From Mimachlamys varia (lineage: Eukaryota > Mollusca > Bivalvia > Pectinida > Pectinidae): a stretch of 64,000 nt of DNA. The stretch covers positions 4,088,001 through 4,152,000 of the forward strand of contig OX392527.1 in the NCBI GenBank assembly GCA_947623455.1. The letters are read 5' to 3'. Positions 36,104 to 50,489 of the stretch are shown one piece after another. Each line of letters starts with the position of its first letter. Positions within the stretch are counted from its first letter, which is position 1. The notes under the pieces were generated by a model that was not told the origin of the DNA, ran no database searches, and was given only the letters and a program-made list of their open reading frames with translations. Both the position numbers and the translations under genes were made by a program.

Positions 36104-37035
36104 TACAATGTGATAGGTCTATTTCTGCTAATGTTACACCGCTACTACAGTTAGGCTATTACACGGAGCAGAGTAGAGTTGTAGGTCTATTTCTGCTAAT
36201 GTTACACCGCTACTACAGTTAGGCTATTACACGGAGCAGAGTAGAGTTGTAGGTCTATTTCTGCTAATGTTACACCGCTACTACAGGGAGACTATTACAC
36301 GGAGTTGTGTAGAGTTGTAGGTCTATTTCTGCTAATGTTACACCGCTACTACAGGGAGGCTATTACACGGAGCAGAGAAGAGTTGTCTATTTCTGTTAAT
36401 GTTACAGCGCTACTACAGTTAGGCTATTACACGGAGCTGTGTAGAGTTGTAGGTCTATTTCTGTTAATGTTACAGCTACTACAGGGAGACTTTTACACGG
36501 AGTTGTGTAGAGTTGTAGGTCTATTTCTGCTAATGTTACAGCGCTACTACAGGGAGGCTATTACACGGAGCAGAGTAGAGTTGTCTATTTCGGTTAATGT
36601 TACAGCTACTACAGGGAGACTTTTACACGGAGTTGTGTAGAGTTGTAGGTCTATTTCTGCTAATGTTACACCGCTACTACAGGGAGGCTATTACACGGAG
36701 CTGTGTAGAGTTGTAGGTCTATTTCTGTTAATGTTACACCGCTACTGCAGGGAGGCCATTACACGGAGCAGAGTAGAGTTGTAGGTCTATTTCTGCTAAT
36801 GTTACACCGCTACTACAGGTAGGCTATTACACGGAGCTGTATAGAGTTGTAGGTCTATTTCTGTTAATGTTACACCGCTACTACAGTTAGGCTATTACAC
36901 GGAGTAGAGTAGAGTTGTAGGTCTATTTCTGCTAATGTTACACCGCTACTACAGGGAGGCTATTACACGTAGCTGTGTAGAGTTGTAGGTCTATTTCTGC
37001 TAATGTTACAGCTACTACAGTTAGGCTATTAACAC
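36104..37035. repeat. 68-bp tandem repeat, about 13-14 copies
   Basis: The unit is GTAGAGTTGTAGGTCTATTT, CTGCTAATGTTACACCGCTA, CTACAGTTAGGCTATTACAC, then GGAGCAGA. Variants alternate CAGAG/TGTGT before TAGAG, and some units lack ACACCGC or GTAGGT. A plus-strand ORF at 36305-36640 (CRVVGLFLLML repeats) reflects the repeat only. Confidence 0.97.
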
Positions 37036-38969
37036 GGACTTGTGTAGATCTGTAGGCATCGTTAGGGTAGCGCAGGGACAGGTAGAAGTCTCTACTTCAA
37101 AGTGGACAAATGTTTTGATCACGTTTAACGTTAAGCTGAGATTTAACTTTGGGGTTAAAACATCAGAAAGTAGTAGCCCTTTATTTACAGACACGGCTTC
37201 TATTTTCATAGTAGATTTAAAGTACGCTAAAGGCAACGCGAGCGCGAGCCGGGCACGTGGGCAGCATAGCTCGGGTCACACTCGGGTGGCACTGGCACAC
37301 GAGGCTCGCCTTGAACACGCCAGTCTGAATTCTCTCACTTCCGCCGAGTTCAAAAGAAAAGTGATAAATATGAAAATTACTGTATTGCCAGAACTGGTGT
37401 ATTGTACTTAAAAATGCTAAATCGTCAAATATTTGCATTGTGACATTAATGCCCAAGCCAATCATTTAGAAATAATGACTTTATAACAAAGATTTTCCGC
37501 CTTGCAGGTAAAGATACCTTTCTTTACATAGGCTTTAAACTTAATAGACTTCGCCAGCACGAAAGGAAGGAATTTAATTTGTTTTCTCAGTAAATATTAA
37601 AGATGGTCTATAAACATATTCGCGGGACATTATCAGCGTGTCAATAAGGGTCTGTAGGCAGACATCGAATGCGCTGATATCACCAATGACAGGCAGATGG
37701 GACAGAATTCAGTCCTTATCTCGTCGAAAGAAAAAAATGTAATAAAATTACAATTTTGCAAGGTAAATATGGTATCAGAACAAGATAAGGGGATTTGAGC
37801 TGAAGTCTGTGAGTAAATATCTGCCTTGACACCTACAGGAGGACAGGTGCCTCTGTACCAATACTCGCTTCTCCTATTCCCCCACCCTTCTCCAGTGTAC
37901 ATTTTAGATCTCGACTCCATCGTTCGTTAATGCCTGCGCGTTTTGCCGGGTCACAGAAACTGTTTCATATGTATATTCACCATGGGGCTTATGTCTTGGC
38001 CCTTTCATTCACAGATTTGAAGGACCCAATACAACGAATTTCAATGGAGAGTAATGCCAGATTTTATTGCAGAGCCACCCTATCTTGCGAAATTAGATGA
38101 TGATGACGTTTCGATTTTTTGTCTTTTAATATTTTAAGGGGTTCAATTTCTCATCTCATCATAACCACACAGCTTTGAAGGAGGCTGGGTCGGAACTGGT
38201 GGACCTATTGTTAACCTAATCGCAAGTCAGGGATAAAAGCTCGCTGGTTAATTGTGAAGGGCCTTATTAAAGAGAAATACCCGCTATCCAGTCCAGGACT
38301 CACCCATCCACTCCCGACCGCTCTCTCCATTATTCCCTATCTACTTTGCACGTGCGGAGAACAACGCGGATTCCGGACGTCCGTACATCTGGCAATACGG
38401 AGCTGGATTCGTACTCGTCCGACTGAAACGATCCTAGAAACCATGAACTGTGTTTATTGTATATGTTGTCACTTGTTTTCTTTTCCTGAATGGTAGTGCT
38501 ACAGTAAAAGTTGAGATTTTACTTGTACATGATTCCTGAGAAATAGGAATGAAAGGTTCCACACTGATCACCTTGTAGGTGTTACGTGTACTGCAGTTCT
38601 TTAAACAAGCAAGTGTTGTATTTTTGAGCTGGAGATCAATCATTTCAATGTGAAAGTGTAAAAATCAGGGAATATAATTCTTTTAAAAATAAGCATTGCT
38701 CTCGTGTGGTTTGAACCACAGTTTGGGAGTCGACTCGTTTGATTACTACTTAATTACATTGCTACATGTATAACTAATTAATCTGAAAAGGAGAATAATT
38801 GTCAATGTTTTACATAAAATCAATATGATCAATTATACTGAACGGTAGAATAACTGCCGTCACTTAACATATTTTACACACATATTTTCTGTGTAAATTT
38901 TATTTAAGCAATTGCAACAGAAAAAAATAACTTACATGACCTAAGTATATGTACAATGTATTAACAAAT
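37036..38969. other. Non-repetitive region, no gene recognised
   Basis: Contains a GC-rich patch at 37225-37345 (GCGAGCGCGAGCCGGGCACG) and another at 38290-38420. The longest ORF (37040-37411, 123 codons, starts inside the end of the 68-bp repeat) has no recognised domain and no codon-level support. Other ORFs of 80-95 codons overlap on opposite strands. No gene is called. Confidence 0.4.
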
Positions 38970-39250
38970 GTTCAAGTATGACAGCTCTAAATCTGCACCA
39001 ATTAAGTATGTCAGCTCTAAATCTACACCAATTAAGTATGACAGCTCTAAATCTACACCCATTTAAGTATGGCAGCTTTAATCTACACCCATTTAAGTAT
39101 GGCAGCTCTAAATCTACACCCATTTAAGTATGACAGCTCTAAATCTACACCCATTTAAGTATGGCACCTCTAAATCTACACCCATTTATGTATGGCAGCT
39201 CTAGATTTGCACCCATTTAAGTATGGCAGCTTTAAATCTACATCTATTTA
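38970..39250. repeat. 31-bp tandem repeat, about 9 copies
   Basis: The unit is AAGTATGRCAGCTCTAAATC followed by TACACCCATTT (31 bp), with the first copies having CACCAATT in place of CACCCATTT. It carries the 14-base TCTAAATCTACACC core also found in the 84-bp array at 19.2 kb. Confidence 0.93.
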
Positions 39251-39299
39251 AGAGTCTCCTTTCGTTTGATAAGCCTTAAAACATCCAATGAGCCACTAG

Positions 39300-39970
39300 A
39301 CCGTTTAATGATTCACCCTTATTTTAATGAGTCAGGTTAAGTTTTTCATTAGTCACCTAACTTTGAGTCATTCTAACTTTTACCGACTCACTCTTAATTT
39401 TAATGAGTCACTAACTTTCCTGAGCCAATTTCATTTTAATTTAGTCACTTTAACTTCACATACTCATTCTTACTTTTAATGAGTTGCTGTAACTTTTCAT
39501 TAATCGATTTAATTTTAATTTAGTCATTCTAAATATAACTGACTGACTCGTCTTTATTTTTTAATGAGTCACTGTAACTTTTCATGAGTCAATTTAATTT
39601 TAATTTAGTCACTCTAACTATAACTGACCGACTCGTCCTCTTTTTTTAATAAGTCACACTTTTTTCATTAGTCAATATAGCTTTCTTGAGTATTTTACTT
39701 CGCCTAGTTTTTGACGACCCCCTTCACTTTTAATTACTTATCCTTTCCTTTGACGACTCATCCTCACTTTTAATTATTTATCCTTTCTTTTGACCACTCA
39801 TCCTCACTTTTAATTACTTATCCTTTCTTTTGACCACTCATCCTCACTTTTAATTACTTATCCTTTCTTTTGTCGACTCACCCTCACTTTTAATTACTTA
39901 TCCTTTGTTTTAGTGATTCACTCTTACTTTTGTTTAGTCTCTCTAACTTTGAATGAGCCTTAACTTTTAG
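39300..39970. repeat. Degenerate about 40-bp repeat rich in TGAGTCA
   Basis: The first half has diverged units built from TTTTAATGAGTCACTVTAAC and similar, with TGAGTCA (AP-1/TRE consensus) near 39330, 39365, 39405, 39566 and 39585. The second half (39710-39915) has clean 40-bp units: TCCTCACTTTTAATTACTTA followed by TCCTTTCTTTTGACCACTCA. The two halves share ACTTTTAAT and ACTCA, so they are probably one array with different ages. Confidence 0.85.
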
Positions 39971-42904
39971 CGAGTGACAATGACTATATTTGGCAATATC
40001 GTGTGTTGTATATATCACATAAACATTCCTTACTCGCACACAAATGGCTGTATCTGATCTCACACAAGTCGTTATTATATTGTTTTAATTTCTTCACCGG
40101 GGATCAACTTGTCTTTCGCTCGAACAAAGGTGTAAAAGAGATAATTGCCCCAGCCTAATCGGTAAAATCGGGTACTATTTTGACTGAGTGTCAATTCTAG
40201 CAATGTAAAGCAGTGCGGATCACATAAACATAAATCCTGTCGATTTATCGTCAATTTTATTGAAGTCTAACAAATAATTTGCATTATCTACGTGTAAACG
40301 TCTACCATTCCGTACTGCTGTTGTCCCTCACATGCCTATGCTTGACAGTCTGTAGTGATACATATCACCTCCACTGCTGTCATCTTGAGGATTCGATGAC
40401 CAAACACTTCATTCCTCTGTCCAGGCTGAAACACCAATCTTGGCTTTTTTATATAAATGTCTCGCAATGGTTAGCTGTACGGGCGACAGGGCTGATGAAG
40501 TGAGGTTTAATGACCCAGAACATTCGGGGCTACATTGATATCTGCACCTTCAATAATGACACTACACCAGTCAGACGAGTCATTACCAGCTAAGGTTAAA
40601 GGTCGCACCAAAATATGTCTTTGACGTGTGTGCACCTGCGTCCACGTGACCCCGAAATGCCCCGCCTACTTTATATACGTGTCTGAGATTAGCGGCGATC
40701 TCGCGTTAATATTAGCCGGGTAGCCGCGTAGACCGTACCATACTAATTACAGACCCAGAATGGATCTGGATTAAATTCACGCTGAGACGGGCATCCCTTC
40801 ATTCAACATCCCTTTTCAGGGGTTATAATAAGTTATAATTAACCATGTAAAGCCTTCGTATGAAGTTACAATGTGGGTCAGTCAAACGCTTTGTTGGCAC
40901 GGATGATGATGTTGGTTCGGACAAGACCCAGATTCCAGCCCCTTTCAATCCTTGTTCCCGGAGATACGAGGGAGAGTTGACTACCGGTCTCTTTCTTTTC
41001 TAATTGCATAGCTTCCATGGACTACGGACTCTGAGCGATGAAGTTCTTTGGTTCTAAATTTCAGTATCCCAACCTACAAAATTTCATACTTGCAAAACCT
41101 CAATTACCGGGATCCTTAGTCATGATAAAAACCCCCATAAGATTAGATTAGACAAGATACATAATTAGCGGAGGGCTCTATATGTCCATATCCAATATTT
41201 TATATGTCCGACCACCTTTTTCAATGCTATCCAACATACCGGGGTATTACTAGTAATAGTTTTTTAATCGCGTGTACCTTGTTAAGTGTGTTTTACGGCG
41301 CTGAATGCTTTCTAAATACGTTATTTCTGTAAGTAAACCATCAACATGTCCTGCCTTGGATATATATCGTTTCACTTCCATAAGCTTTTTTTTTAATTGA
41401 TATTTACAGTGTATCATCCATACCACTCTTTCGCGTCTTTTTAGCTTTATATATCAATACACCAATCTTGACCACTTGGTACCAATGACAACATCTGAAT
41501 TACATGTATGTCAGATTTATGTTTCAAAATTTAAAAAAAAAGAGAAATATAACTCGATGAACCTGGTTCAAAAAAAATACAAATACAAGGGAATTTTGAA
41601 TCCTGAATAAGACGATATTTCGAATGAGTTCAAAGTGTTTTAATGAATACATATTGACACGTGTACCAGGTGTAATTTATGCAGTTGTCAACGTCGTAAT
41701 GTCGATGCGATTCAACACACAGACAGACTTTGTTATTCTCTACACAATAATCTACAATATGTATGCAGCTTAACCAAAGTGTCGGTGCGTTATTTTACCA
41801 GTAAGATTTGTTGTGTTGTAGGTACACTCGTGCCGTTAATATCACGCGACATTCCTACTGTTGGCCGCCCCTCTCCCTAATCGGGTAATTACAGGTTGAA
41901 ATAGCTTCTATATGCACACAGAATTCGGGCTTACAGAGCAGAAAGTCTACCTCACATCCACAGTGTTGACCTATGTGTTGTCCACTGCCGCGCTTTCTTG
42001 TGGCCAAGTGTATTTAATCTGTAACCGCTGCTATCTACGTCTGAGCGAATTAATGGTAAGTGTCACATTGTCAGCCCCTCGGGAGTCAGTATCGTGTGTA
42101 GGGTCACTGGCTCAGTCCCAGATGTCCCTTAGCCACGCGAGAATAACTCAGCTAATCATGTCCGTTATATAATGTTTACACCCGGTTACCCACACGTTAC
42201 CCCCAATAACCCCCACCCCCTTCTAGTCGCGTGCCATGGCCGATCGCCCGCACCCCCGGTCAATGGGGCGTGTCTTGGCAATTGTATTGATCAATTCGCT
42301 TCGCGCCATTAAGAAGGTCAGAAGGGCGTGTACTTAATTATACACAATTTAACTAAGATTCATTAATTCTGATATTAGTTATTGTCGGACAGACCTGGTC
42401 GGTGATCCGATGCAGGTTACAGTATACGACCCCTATAGGTTTTGGTGGAACCAGAAAGCCCGCGCCACCTGAGTCTCTCAACGTGGCTGCATTACGCCAC
42501 GACTGTAAATTTCACAATCATTTTGTTTGGAAAAAGAAAGGAGCAGATTTACTAAATATCTGGTTTTATTTGCATCATCAAATTGACTACCGTTAAATAT
42601 ATAGGGGATTCCTAACACCGTATTGTTTCAGGATGGTTTATTTGATCTTCAACTGAGAAAATATTTCTTTAAAGAAAACGAAAGCGTGTACAGCCTACTA
42701 CACGTGACGTATTACACGCGTCACTAATGGCTAACTAGCCAGCTATTTACGGTGTTTCAATTACTCTTCTGTTCCTGCGGTTTGGGTAAAACTTGATCGA
42801 CTACTTGTAAACGCCTACTATATGTTCCATGCTCTTCAGATGATGTCAGAAAGAGAGAAATACTGTACATTTAGATATACGTAAACTATGCTAACTCGGT
42901 CATA
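39971..42904. other. Non-repetitive region with GC-rich patches, no gene recognised
   Basis: Patch 40620-40790 contains CGTCCACGTGACCCCG, then CTTTATATACGTG (TATA-like), then GCGGCGATCTCGCG. Patch 42180-42310 is GC-rich (CGATCGCCCGCACCCCCGG). ORFs of 64-86 codons (40279-40503, 41912-42172, 42402-42596) have no recognised domain. Such patches can be promoters or enhancers, but nothing here proves it. Confidence 0.35.
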
Positions 42905-45900
42905 GACAACCCTAGATACACCGTAATATATAGAAAACCCTAGATACACCGTAATATAGACAACTCTAGATACACCGTTATATATAGACAACCCTAGATA
43001 CAAGGTAATATATAGATAACCCTAGATACACCGTAATATATAGACAACTCTAGATACTCCGTAATATATAGACAACCCTAGATACACCATAATATATAGA
43101 CAACCCTAGATACACCGTTATACATGTATATATAGACAACCCTAGATACACCGTAATATATAGACAACCCTAGATACACCGTTATACATAGACAACCCAA
43201 GATACACTGTAATACATAGATAACCCTAGATACAACGTAATACATAGACAACCCTAGATACACCGTAATATATAGACAACCCTAGATACACCGTAATATA
43301 TAGACAACCCTAGATACAACGTAATACATAGACAACCCTAGATACACCGTCGTATATAGACAACCCTAGATACACCGTAATGTATAGACAACCCTAGATA
43401 CTCCGTAATATATAGACAACCCTAGATACAACGTAATACATAGACAACCCTAGATACACCGTCGTATATAGACAACCCTAGATACAACGTAATACATAGA
43501 CAACCCAAGATACAACGTAATACATAGACAACCCAAGATACAACGTAATACAAAGACAACCCAAGATACAGCGTAATACATAGACAACCCTAGATACACC
43601 GTAATACATAGACAACCCTAGATACACCGTAATATATAGACAACCCTAGATACACCGTAATATATAGACAACCCTAGATACAACGTAATACATAGACAAC
43701 CCTAGATACACCGTCGTATATAGACAACCCTAGATACACCGTAATGTATAGACAACCCTAGATACTCCGTAATATATAGACAACCCTAGGAACACCGTAA
43801 TATATAGACAACCCTAGATACACAGTAATATATAGATAACCCTTGATACCCCGTAATACATAGACAACCCTAGATAAACCGTAATATATAGACAACACTA
43901 GATAAACCGTAATATATAGACAACCCTAGATACACCGTAATTTATAGACAACACTAGATAAACCGTAATATATAGACAACCCTAGATACACCGTAATATA
44001 TAGACAACCCTAGATAAACCGTAATATATAGACAACCATAGAAACACCGTAATTTATAGACAACCCTAGATACACCGTAATATATAGACAACCCTAGATA
44101 CACCGTCGTATATAGACAACCCTAGATACACCGTAATATATAGACAACCCTAGATACACCGTTATATATAGACAACCCTAGATAAACCGTAAAATATAGA
44201 CAACCCTAGATAAACCGTAATATATAGACAACCCTAGATACACCGTAATATATAGACAACCCTAGATACACCGTAATATATAGACAACCCTAGATAAACC
44301 GTAATACATAGACAACCCTAGAAACAAGGTAATATATAGACAACCCTAGATACACCGTAATACATAGACAACCCTAGATAAACCGTAATATATAGACAAC
44401 CCTAGATACACTGTAATACATAGACAACATTAGATACTCCGTAATATATAGACAACCCTTGATACACCGTAATACATAGACAACCCTTGATACCCCGTAA
44501 TACATAGACAACCCTAGATACACCGTAATACATAGACAACCTAGATACACCGTTATACATAGACAACCCTAGATACCCCGTAATATATAGACAACCCTAG
44601 ATACACCGTAATACATAGACAACCCTAGATACACCGTAATTTATAGACAACACTAGATAAACCGTAATATATAGACAACCCTAGAAACAAGGTAATATAT
44701 AGACAACCCTAGATAAACCGTAATATATAGACAACCATAGAAACACCGTAATTTATAGACAACCCTAGATACACCGTAATATATAGACAACCCTAGATAC
44801 ACCGTAATATATAGACAACCCTAGATACACCGTAATATATAGACAACCCTAGATACACCGTTATATATAGACAACCCTAGATAAACCGTAATATATAGAC
44901 AACCCTAGATAAACCGTAATATATAGACAACCCTAGATACACCGTAATATATAGACAACCCTAGATACACCGTAATATATAGACAACACTAGATAAACCG
45001 TAATACATAGACAACCCTAGAAACAAGGTAATATATAGACAACCCTAGATACACCGTAATACATAGACAACCCTAGATAAACCGTAATATATAGACAACC
45101 CTAGATACACTGTAATACATACACAACATTAGATACTCCGTAATATATAGACAACCCTTGATACACCGTAATACATAGACAACCCTTGATACCCCGTAAT
45201 ACATAGACAACCCTAGATACACCGTAATACATAGACAACCCTAGATACACCGTAATATATAGACAACCCTAGATACACCGTAATATATAGACAACCCTAG
45301 ATACACTGTAATACATAGACAACATTAGATACTCCGTAATATATAGACAACCATAGATACCCCGTTATACATGTATATATAGACAACCCTAGATACACCG
45401 TAATATATAGACAACCCTAGATACACCGTTATACATAGACAACCCAAGATACACTGTAATACATAGATAACCCTAGATACAACGTAATACATAGACAACC
45501 CAAGATACAACGTAATACAAAGACAACCCAAGATACAGCGTAATACATAGACAACCCTAGATACACCGTAATATATAGACAACCCTAGATACACCGTAAT
45601 ATATAGACAACCCTAGATACAACGTAATACATAGACAACCCTAGATACACCGTCGTATATAGACAACCCTAGATACACCGTAAGGTATAGACAACCCTAG
45701 ATACTCCGTAATATATAGACAACCCTAGGAACACCGTAATATATAGACAACCCTAGATACACAGTAATATATAGACAACCCTTGATACCCCGTAATACAT
45801 AGACAACCCTAGATAAACCGTAATATATAGACAACACTAGATAAACCGTAATATATAGACAACCCTAGATACACCGTAATTTATAGACAACACTAGATAA

Positions 45901-48900
45901 ACCGTAATATATAGACAACCCTAGATACACCGTAATATATAGACAACCCTAGATAAACCGTAATATATAGACAACCATAGAAACACCGTAATTTATAGAC
46001 AACCCTAGATACACCGTAATATATAGACAACCCTAGATACACCGTAATATATAGACAACCCTAGATACACCGTAATATATAGACAACCCTAGATACACCG
46101 TTATATATAGACAACCCTAGATAAACCGTAATATATAGACAACCCTAGATAAACCGTAATATATAGACAACCCTAGATACACCGTAATATATAGACAACC
46201 CTAGATACACCGTAATATATAGACAACCCTAGATAAACCGTAATACATAGACAACCCTAGAAACAAGGTAATATATAGACAACCCTAGATACACCGTAAT
46301 ACACAGACAACCCTAGATAAACCGTAATATATAGACAACCCTAGATACACTGTAATACATAGACAACATTAGATACTCCGTAATATATAGACAACCCTTG
46401 ATACACCGTAATACATAGACAACCCTTGATACCCCGTAATACATAGACAACCCTAGATACACCGTAATACATAGACAACCCTAGATACACCGTAATATAT
46501 AGACAACCCTAGATACACCGTTATACATAGACAACCCTAGATACCCCGTAATATATAGACAACCCTAGATACACCGTAATACATAGACAACCCTAGATAC
46601 ACTGTAATACATAGACAACATTAGATACTCCGTAATATATAGACAACCATAGATACCCCGTTATACATGTATATATAGACAACCCTAGATACACCGTAAT
46701 ATATAGACAACCCTAGATACACCGTTATACATAGACAACCCAAGATACACTGTAATACATAGATAACCCTAGATACAACGTAATACATAGACAACCCAAG
46801 ATACAACGTAATACAAAGACAACCCAAGATACAGCGTAATACATAGACAACCCTAGATACACCGTAATATATAGACAACCCTAGATACACCGTAATATAT
46901 AGACAACCCTAGATACAACGTAATACATAGACAACCCTAGATACACCGTCGTATATAGACAACCCTAGATACACCGTAATGTATAGACAACCCTAGATAC
47001 TCCGTAATATATAGACAACCCTAGGAACACCGTAATATATAGACAACCCTAGATACACAGTAATATATAGACAACCCTTGATACCCGTAATACATAGACA
47101 ACCCTAGATAAACCGTAATATATAGACAACACTAGATAAACCGTAATATATAGACAACCCTAGATACACCGTAATGTATAGACAACACTAGATAAACCGT
47201 AATATATAGACAACCCTAGATACACCGTAATATATAGACAACCCTAGATAAACCGTAATATATAGACAACCATAGAAACACCGTAATTTATAGACAACCC
47301 TAGATACACCGTAATATATAGACAACCCTAGATACACCGTAATATATAGACAACCCTAGATACACCGTAATATATAGACAACCCTAGATACACCGTTATA
47401 TATAGACAACCCTAGATAAACCGTAATATATAGACAACCCTAGATAAACCGTAATATATAGACAACCCTAGATACACCGTAATATATAGACAACCCTAGA
47501 TACACCGTAATATATAGACAACCCTAGATAAACCGTAATACATAGACAACCCTAGAAACAAGGTAATATATATAGACAACCCTAGATACACCGTAATACA
47601 TAAACAACCCTAGATAAACCGTAATATATAGACAACCCTAGATACACTGTAATACATAGACAACATTAGATACTCCGTAATATATAGACAACCCTTGATA
47701 CACCGTAATACATAGACAACCCTTGATACCCCGTAATACATAGACAACCCTAGATACACCGTAATACATAGACAACCCTAGATACACCGTAATATATAGA
47801 CAACCCTAGATACACCGTTATACATAGACAACCCTAGATACCCCGTAATATATAGACAACCCTAGATACACCGTAATACATAGACAACCCTAGATACACC
47901 GTAATTTATAGACAACACTAGATAAACCGTAATATATAGACAACCCTAGAAACAAGGTAATATATAGACAACCCTAGATACACCGTAATACATAGACAAC
48001 CCTTGATACCCCGTAATACATAGACAACCCTAGATACACCGTAATACACAGATAACCCTAGATACACTGTAATACATAGACAACATTAGATACTCCGTAA
48101 TATATAGACAACCATAGATACCCCGTAATATATAGACAACCCTAGATAAACCGTAATACATAGACAACCCTAGATACACCGTAATATATAGACAACCCTA
48201 GATACAACGTAATACATAGACAACCCTAGATACTCCGTAATATATAGACAACCTTAGATAAACCGTAATACATAGACAACCCTAGATACACCGTAATATA
48301 TAGACAACCCTAGATACACCGTAATGTATAGACAACCCTAGATACTCCGTAATATATAGACAACCCTAGAAACACCGTAATATATAGACAACCCTAGATA
48401 CACAGTAATATATAGACAACCCTTGATACTCCGTAATACATAGACAACCCTAGAAACACCGTAATATATAGACAACCCTAGAAACACCGTAATGTATAGA
48501 CAACCCTAGATACTCCGTAATATATAGACAATCCTAGAAACACCGTAATACATAGACAACCCTTGATACCCCGTAATACATAGACAACCCTCATACTCCG
48601 TTATATATAGACAACCCTAGATACACAGTAATATATAGACAACCCTAGATACACAGTAATATATAGACAACCCTAGATACCCCGTTATATATAGACAACC
48701 CTAGATACCCCGTGACAATAGACAACCCTAGATACACTGTGACAATAGACAACCCTCATACTCCGTTATATATAAACAACCCTAGATACACAGTAATATA
48801 TAGACAACCCTAAATACCCCGTTATATATAGACAACCCTAGATACCCCGTTATATATAGACAACCCTAGATACACCGTGACAATAGACAACCCTAGATAC

Positions 48901-49620
48901 ACTGTGACAATAGACTACCCTAGATACACCGTGACAATAGACTACCCTAGATACACTGTGACAATAGACAACCCTAGATACACCGTAATATATAGACAAC
49001 CCTAGATACACAGTAATATATAGACAGCACTAGATAAACCGTAATATATAGACAACCCTAGATACACAGTAATACATAGACAACCCTAGATACACTGTGA
49101 CAATAGACAACCCTAGATACACCGTAATATATAGACAACCCTAGATACACAGTAATATATAGACAACACTAGATAAACCGTAATATATAGACAACCCTAG
49201 ATACACAGTAATACATAGACAACCCTAGATACACCGTGACAATAGACAACCCTAGATACACTGTGACAATAGACAGCCCTAGATACACCGTAATATATAG
49301 ACAACCCTAGATACACCGTGACAATAGACAACCCTAGATACACTGTGACAATAGACAACCCTAGATACACCGTAATATATAGACAACCCTAGATACACTG
49401 TGACAATAGACAACCCTAGATACACTGTGACAATAGACTACCCTAGATACACTGTGACAATAGACAACCCTAGATACACTGTGACAATAGACAACCCTAG
49501 ATACACTGTGACAATAGACAACCCTAGATACACTGTGACAATAGACAACCCTAGATACACTGTGACAATAGACAACCCTAGATACCCCGTGACAATAGAC
49601 AGCCCTCATACTCCGTTATA
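42905..49620. repeat. Satellite array, 28-bp unit (27-bp variant at right end), about 240 copies
   Basis: The unit is GACAACCCTAGATACACCGT followed by AATATATA (28 bp). From about 48700 rightwards the variant GACAACCCTAGATACACTGT plus GACAATA (27 bp) takes over, keeping short ORFs open on both strands (49361-49609 and 49400-49621). Substitutions cluster at fixed positions (CACCG, AACG, ATAAACC, CCCCG). The internal AACCCTA is a chance telomere-like heptamer. Confidence 0.98.
43078..46920. repeat. Higher-order duplication in the 28-bp array, 1296-bp offset
   Basis: The unusual TACATGTATATATAGAC unit occurs near 43121, 45368 and 46664. The last two lie in segments identical for at least 270 bp (the two 89-codon minus ORFs at 45325-45594 and 46621-46890 are the same) and offset by exactly 1296 bp. 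The first copy is 2247 bp upstream and less complete. A fourth partial match (ATTAGATACTCC) begins near 48086. Confidence 0.87.
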
Positions 49621-50029
49621 ATTTGTACATAGAGACAGTTGTCTAACATCACCAGGTGGCTCTTTTTAATTTTTAATCAGTGTTAACCACATCAACTTCC
49701 AACTGTCTTCTGCTAACCAACGGTCAAGCTATGGTCAGTGGTCAAACTGTACTATGTCTATGACGAGGCGATATTTTGGCGCGCTGTCTGGACCTGAAGC
49801 ATTAATTTGACGGGTGACTAAGATTGTGGTGTAAAGTGTGGACAGAGGCATCAGACCGTAAACTACAAACCTCTTAGCATATCGTTGGCAGACCATTACT
49901 ACAATTTGACCACTTGATCTTTGATATTTTACCCCTCACCAATATTTTGTTTACTGAAATATTCAGCAGGTATTAACTCCTAGGTCTGCGTTTCTAGACG
50001 AGGTCGTAAACAACAGGAAACAAGTTTAG
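49621..50029. other. Spacer, nothing recognised
   Basis: Non-repetitive sequence between two arrays with no ORF or element. Confidence 0.5.
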
Positions 50030-50275
50030 GGGAAGAACGGCCACCTAAAGGATAGGTCGTGTACGCTTACCACAGACAAATATAAAGGAACACGTTTATG
50101 GGAAGAACGGCCACCTAAAGGATAGGTCGGGTACGCTTACCACTGACAAATATAAAGGAACGCCACCTAAAGGATAGGTCATGTACGCTTACCACTGACA
50201 AATATAAAGGAATGGCCACCTAAAGGATAGGTCGTGTACGCTTACCACTGACAAATATAAAGAAACAAGTTACCA
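50030..50275. repeat. 52-70-bp tandem repeat, 4 copies
   Basis: CCACCTAAAGGATAGGTCGT, then GTACGCTTACCACTGACAAA and TATAAAGGAA, starting at 50041, 50111, 50163 and 50216. The first unit has additional CACGTTTATGGGAAGAACGG, which the later ones lost. Confidence 0.92.
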
Positions 50276-50489
50276 CAGTCATGCACCAAGACTAAAAATG
50301 TCTTATCTCAATTACGTTGTGATTTTTTTATATTTGCTGATGATACTTGATTGGGTTTATCTTATTTTACGTTCTCAGCTAAAGTTAAGAACGGGATGAT
50401 GATACATGTACTTGAAAGGCTGCATAGAACCACCACTTTAGAAGTGTATTATTTTGTATATGTAGTTGATTACTATAGTCATAAGTTCT
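50276..50489. other. Short spacer, nothing recognised
   Basis: AT-rich sequence between two arrays. Confidence 0.5.

Noticed and set aside
42905..49620. Telomere-like repeat because of AACCCTA in each unit
   Set aside because: The unit is 28 bp with AACCCTA only once and no tandem hexamer run, so it is not telomeric repeat.
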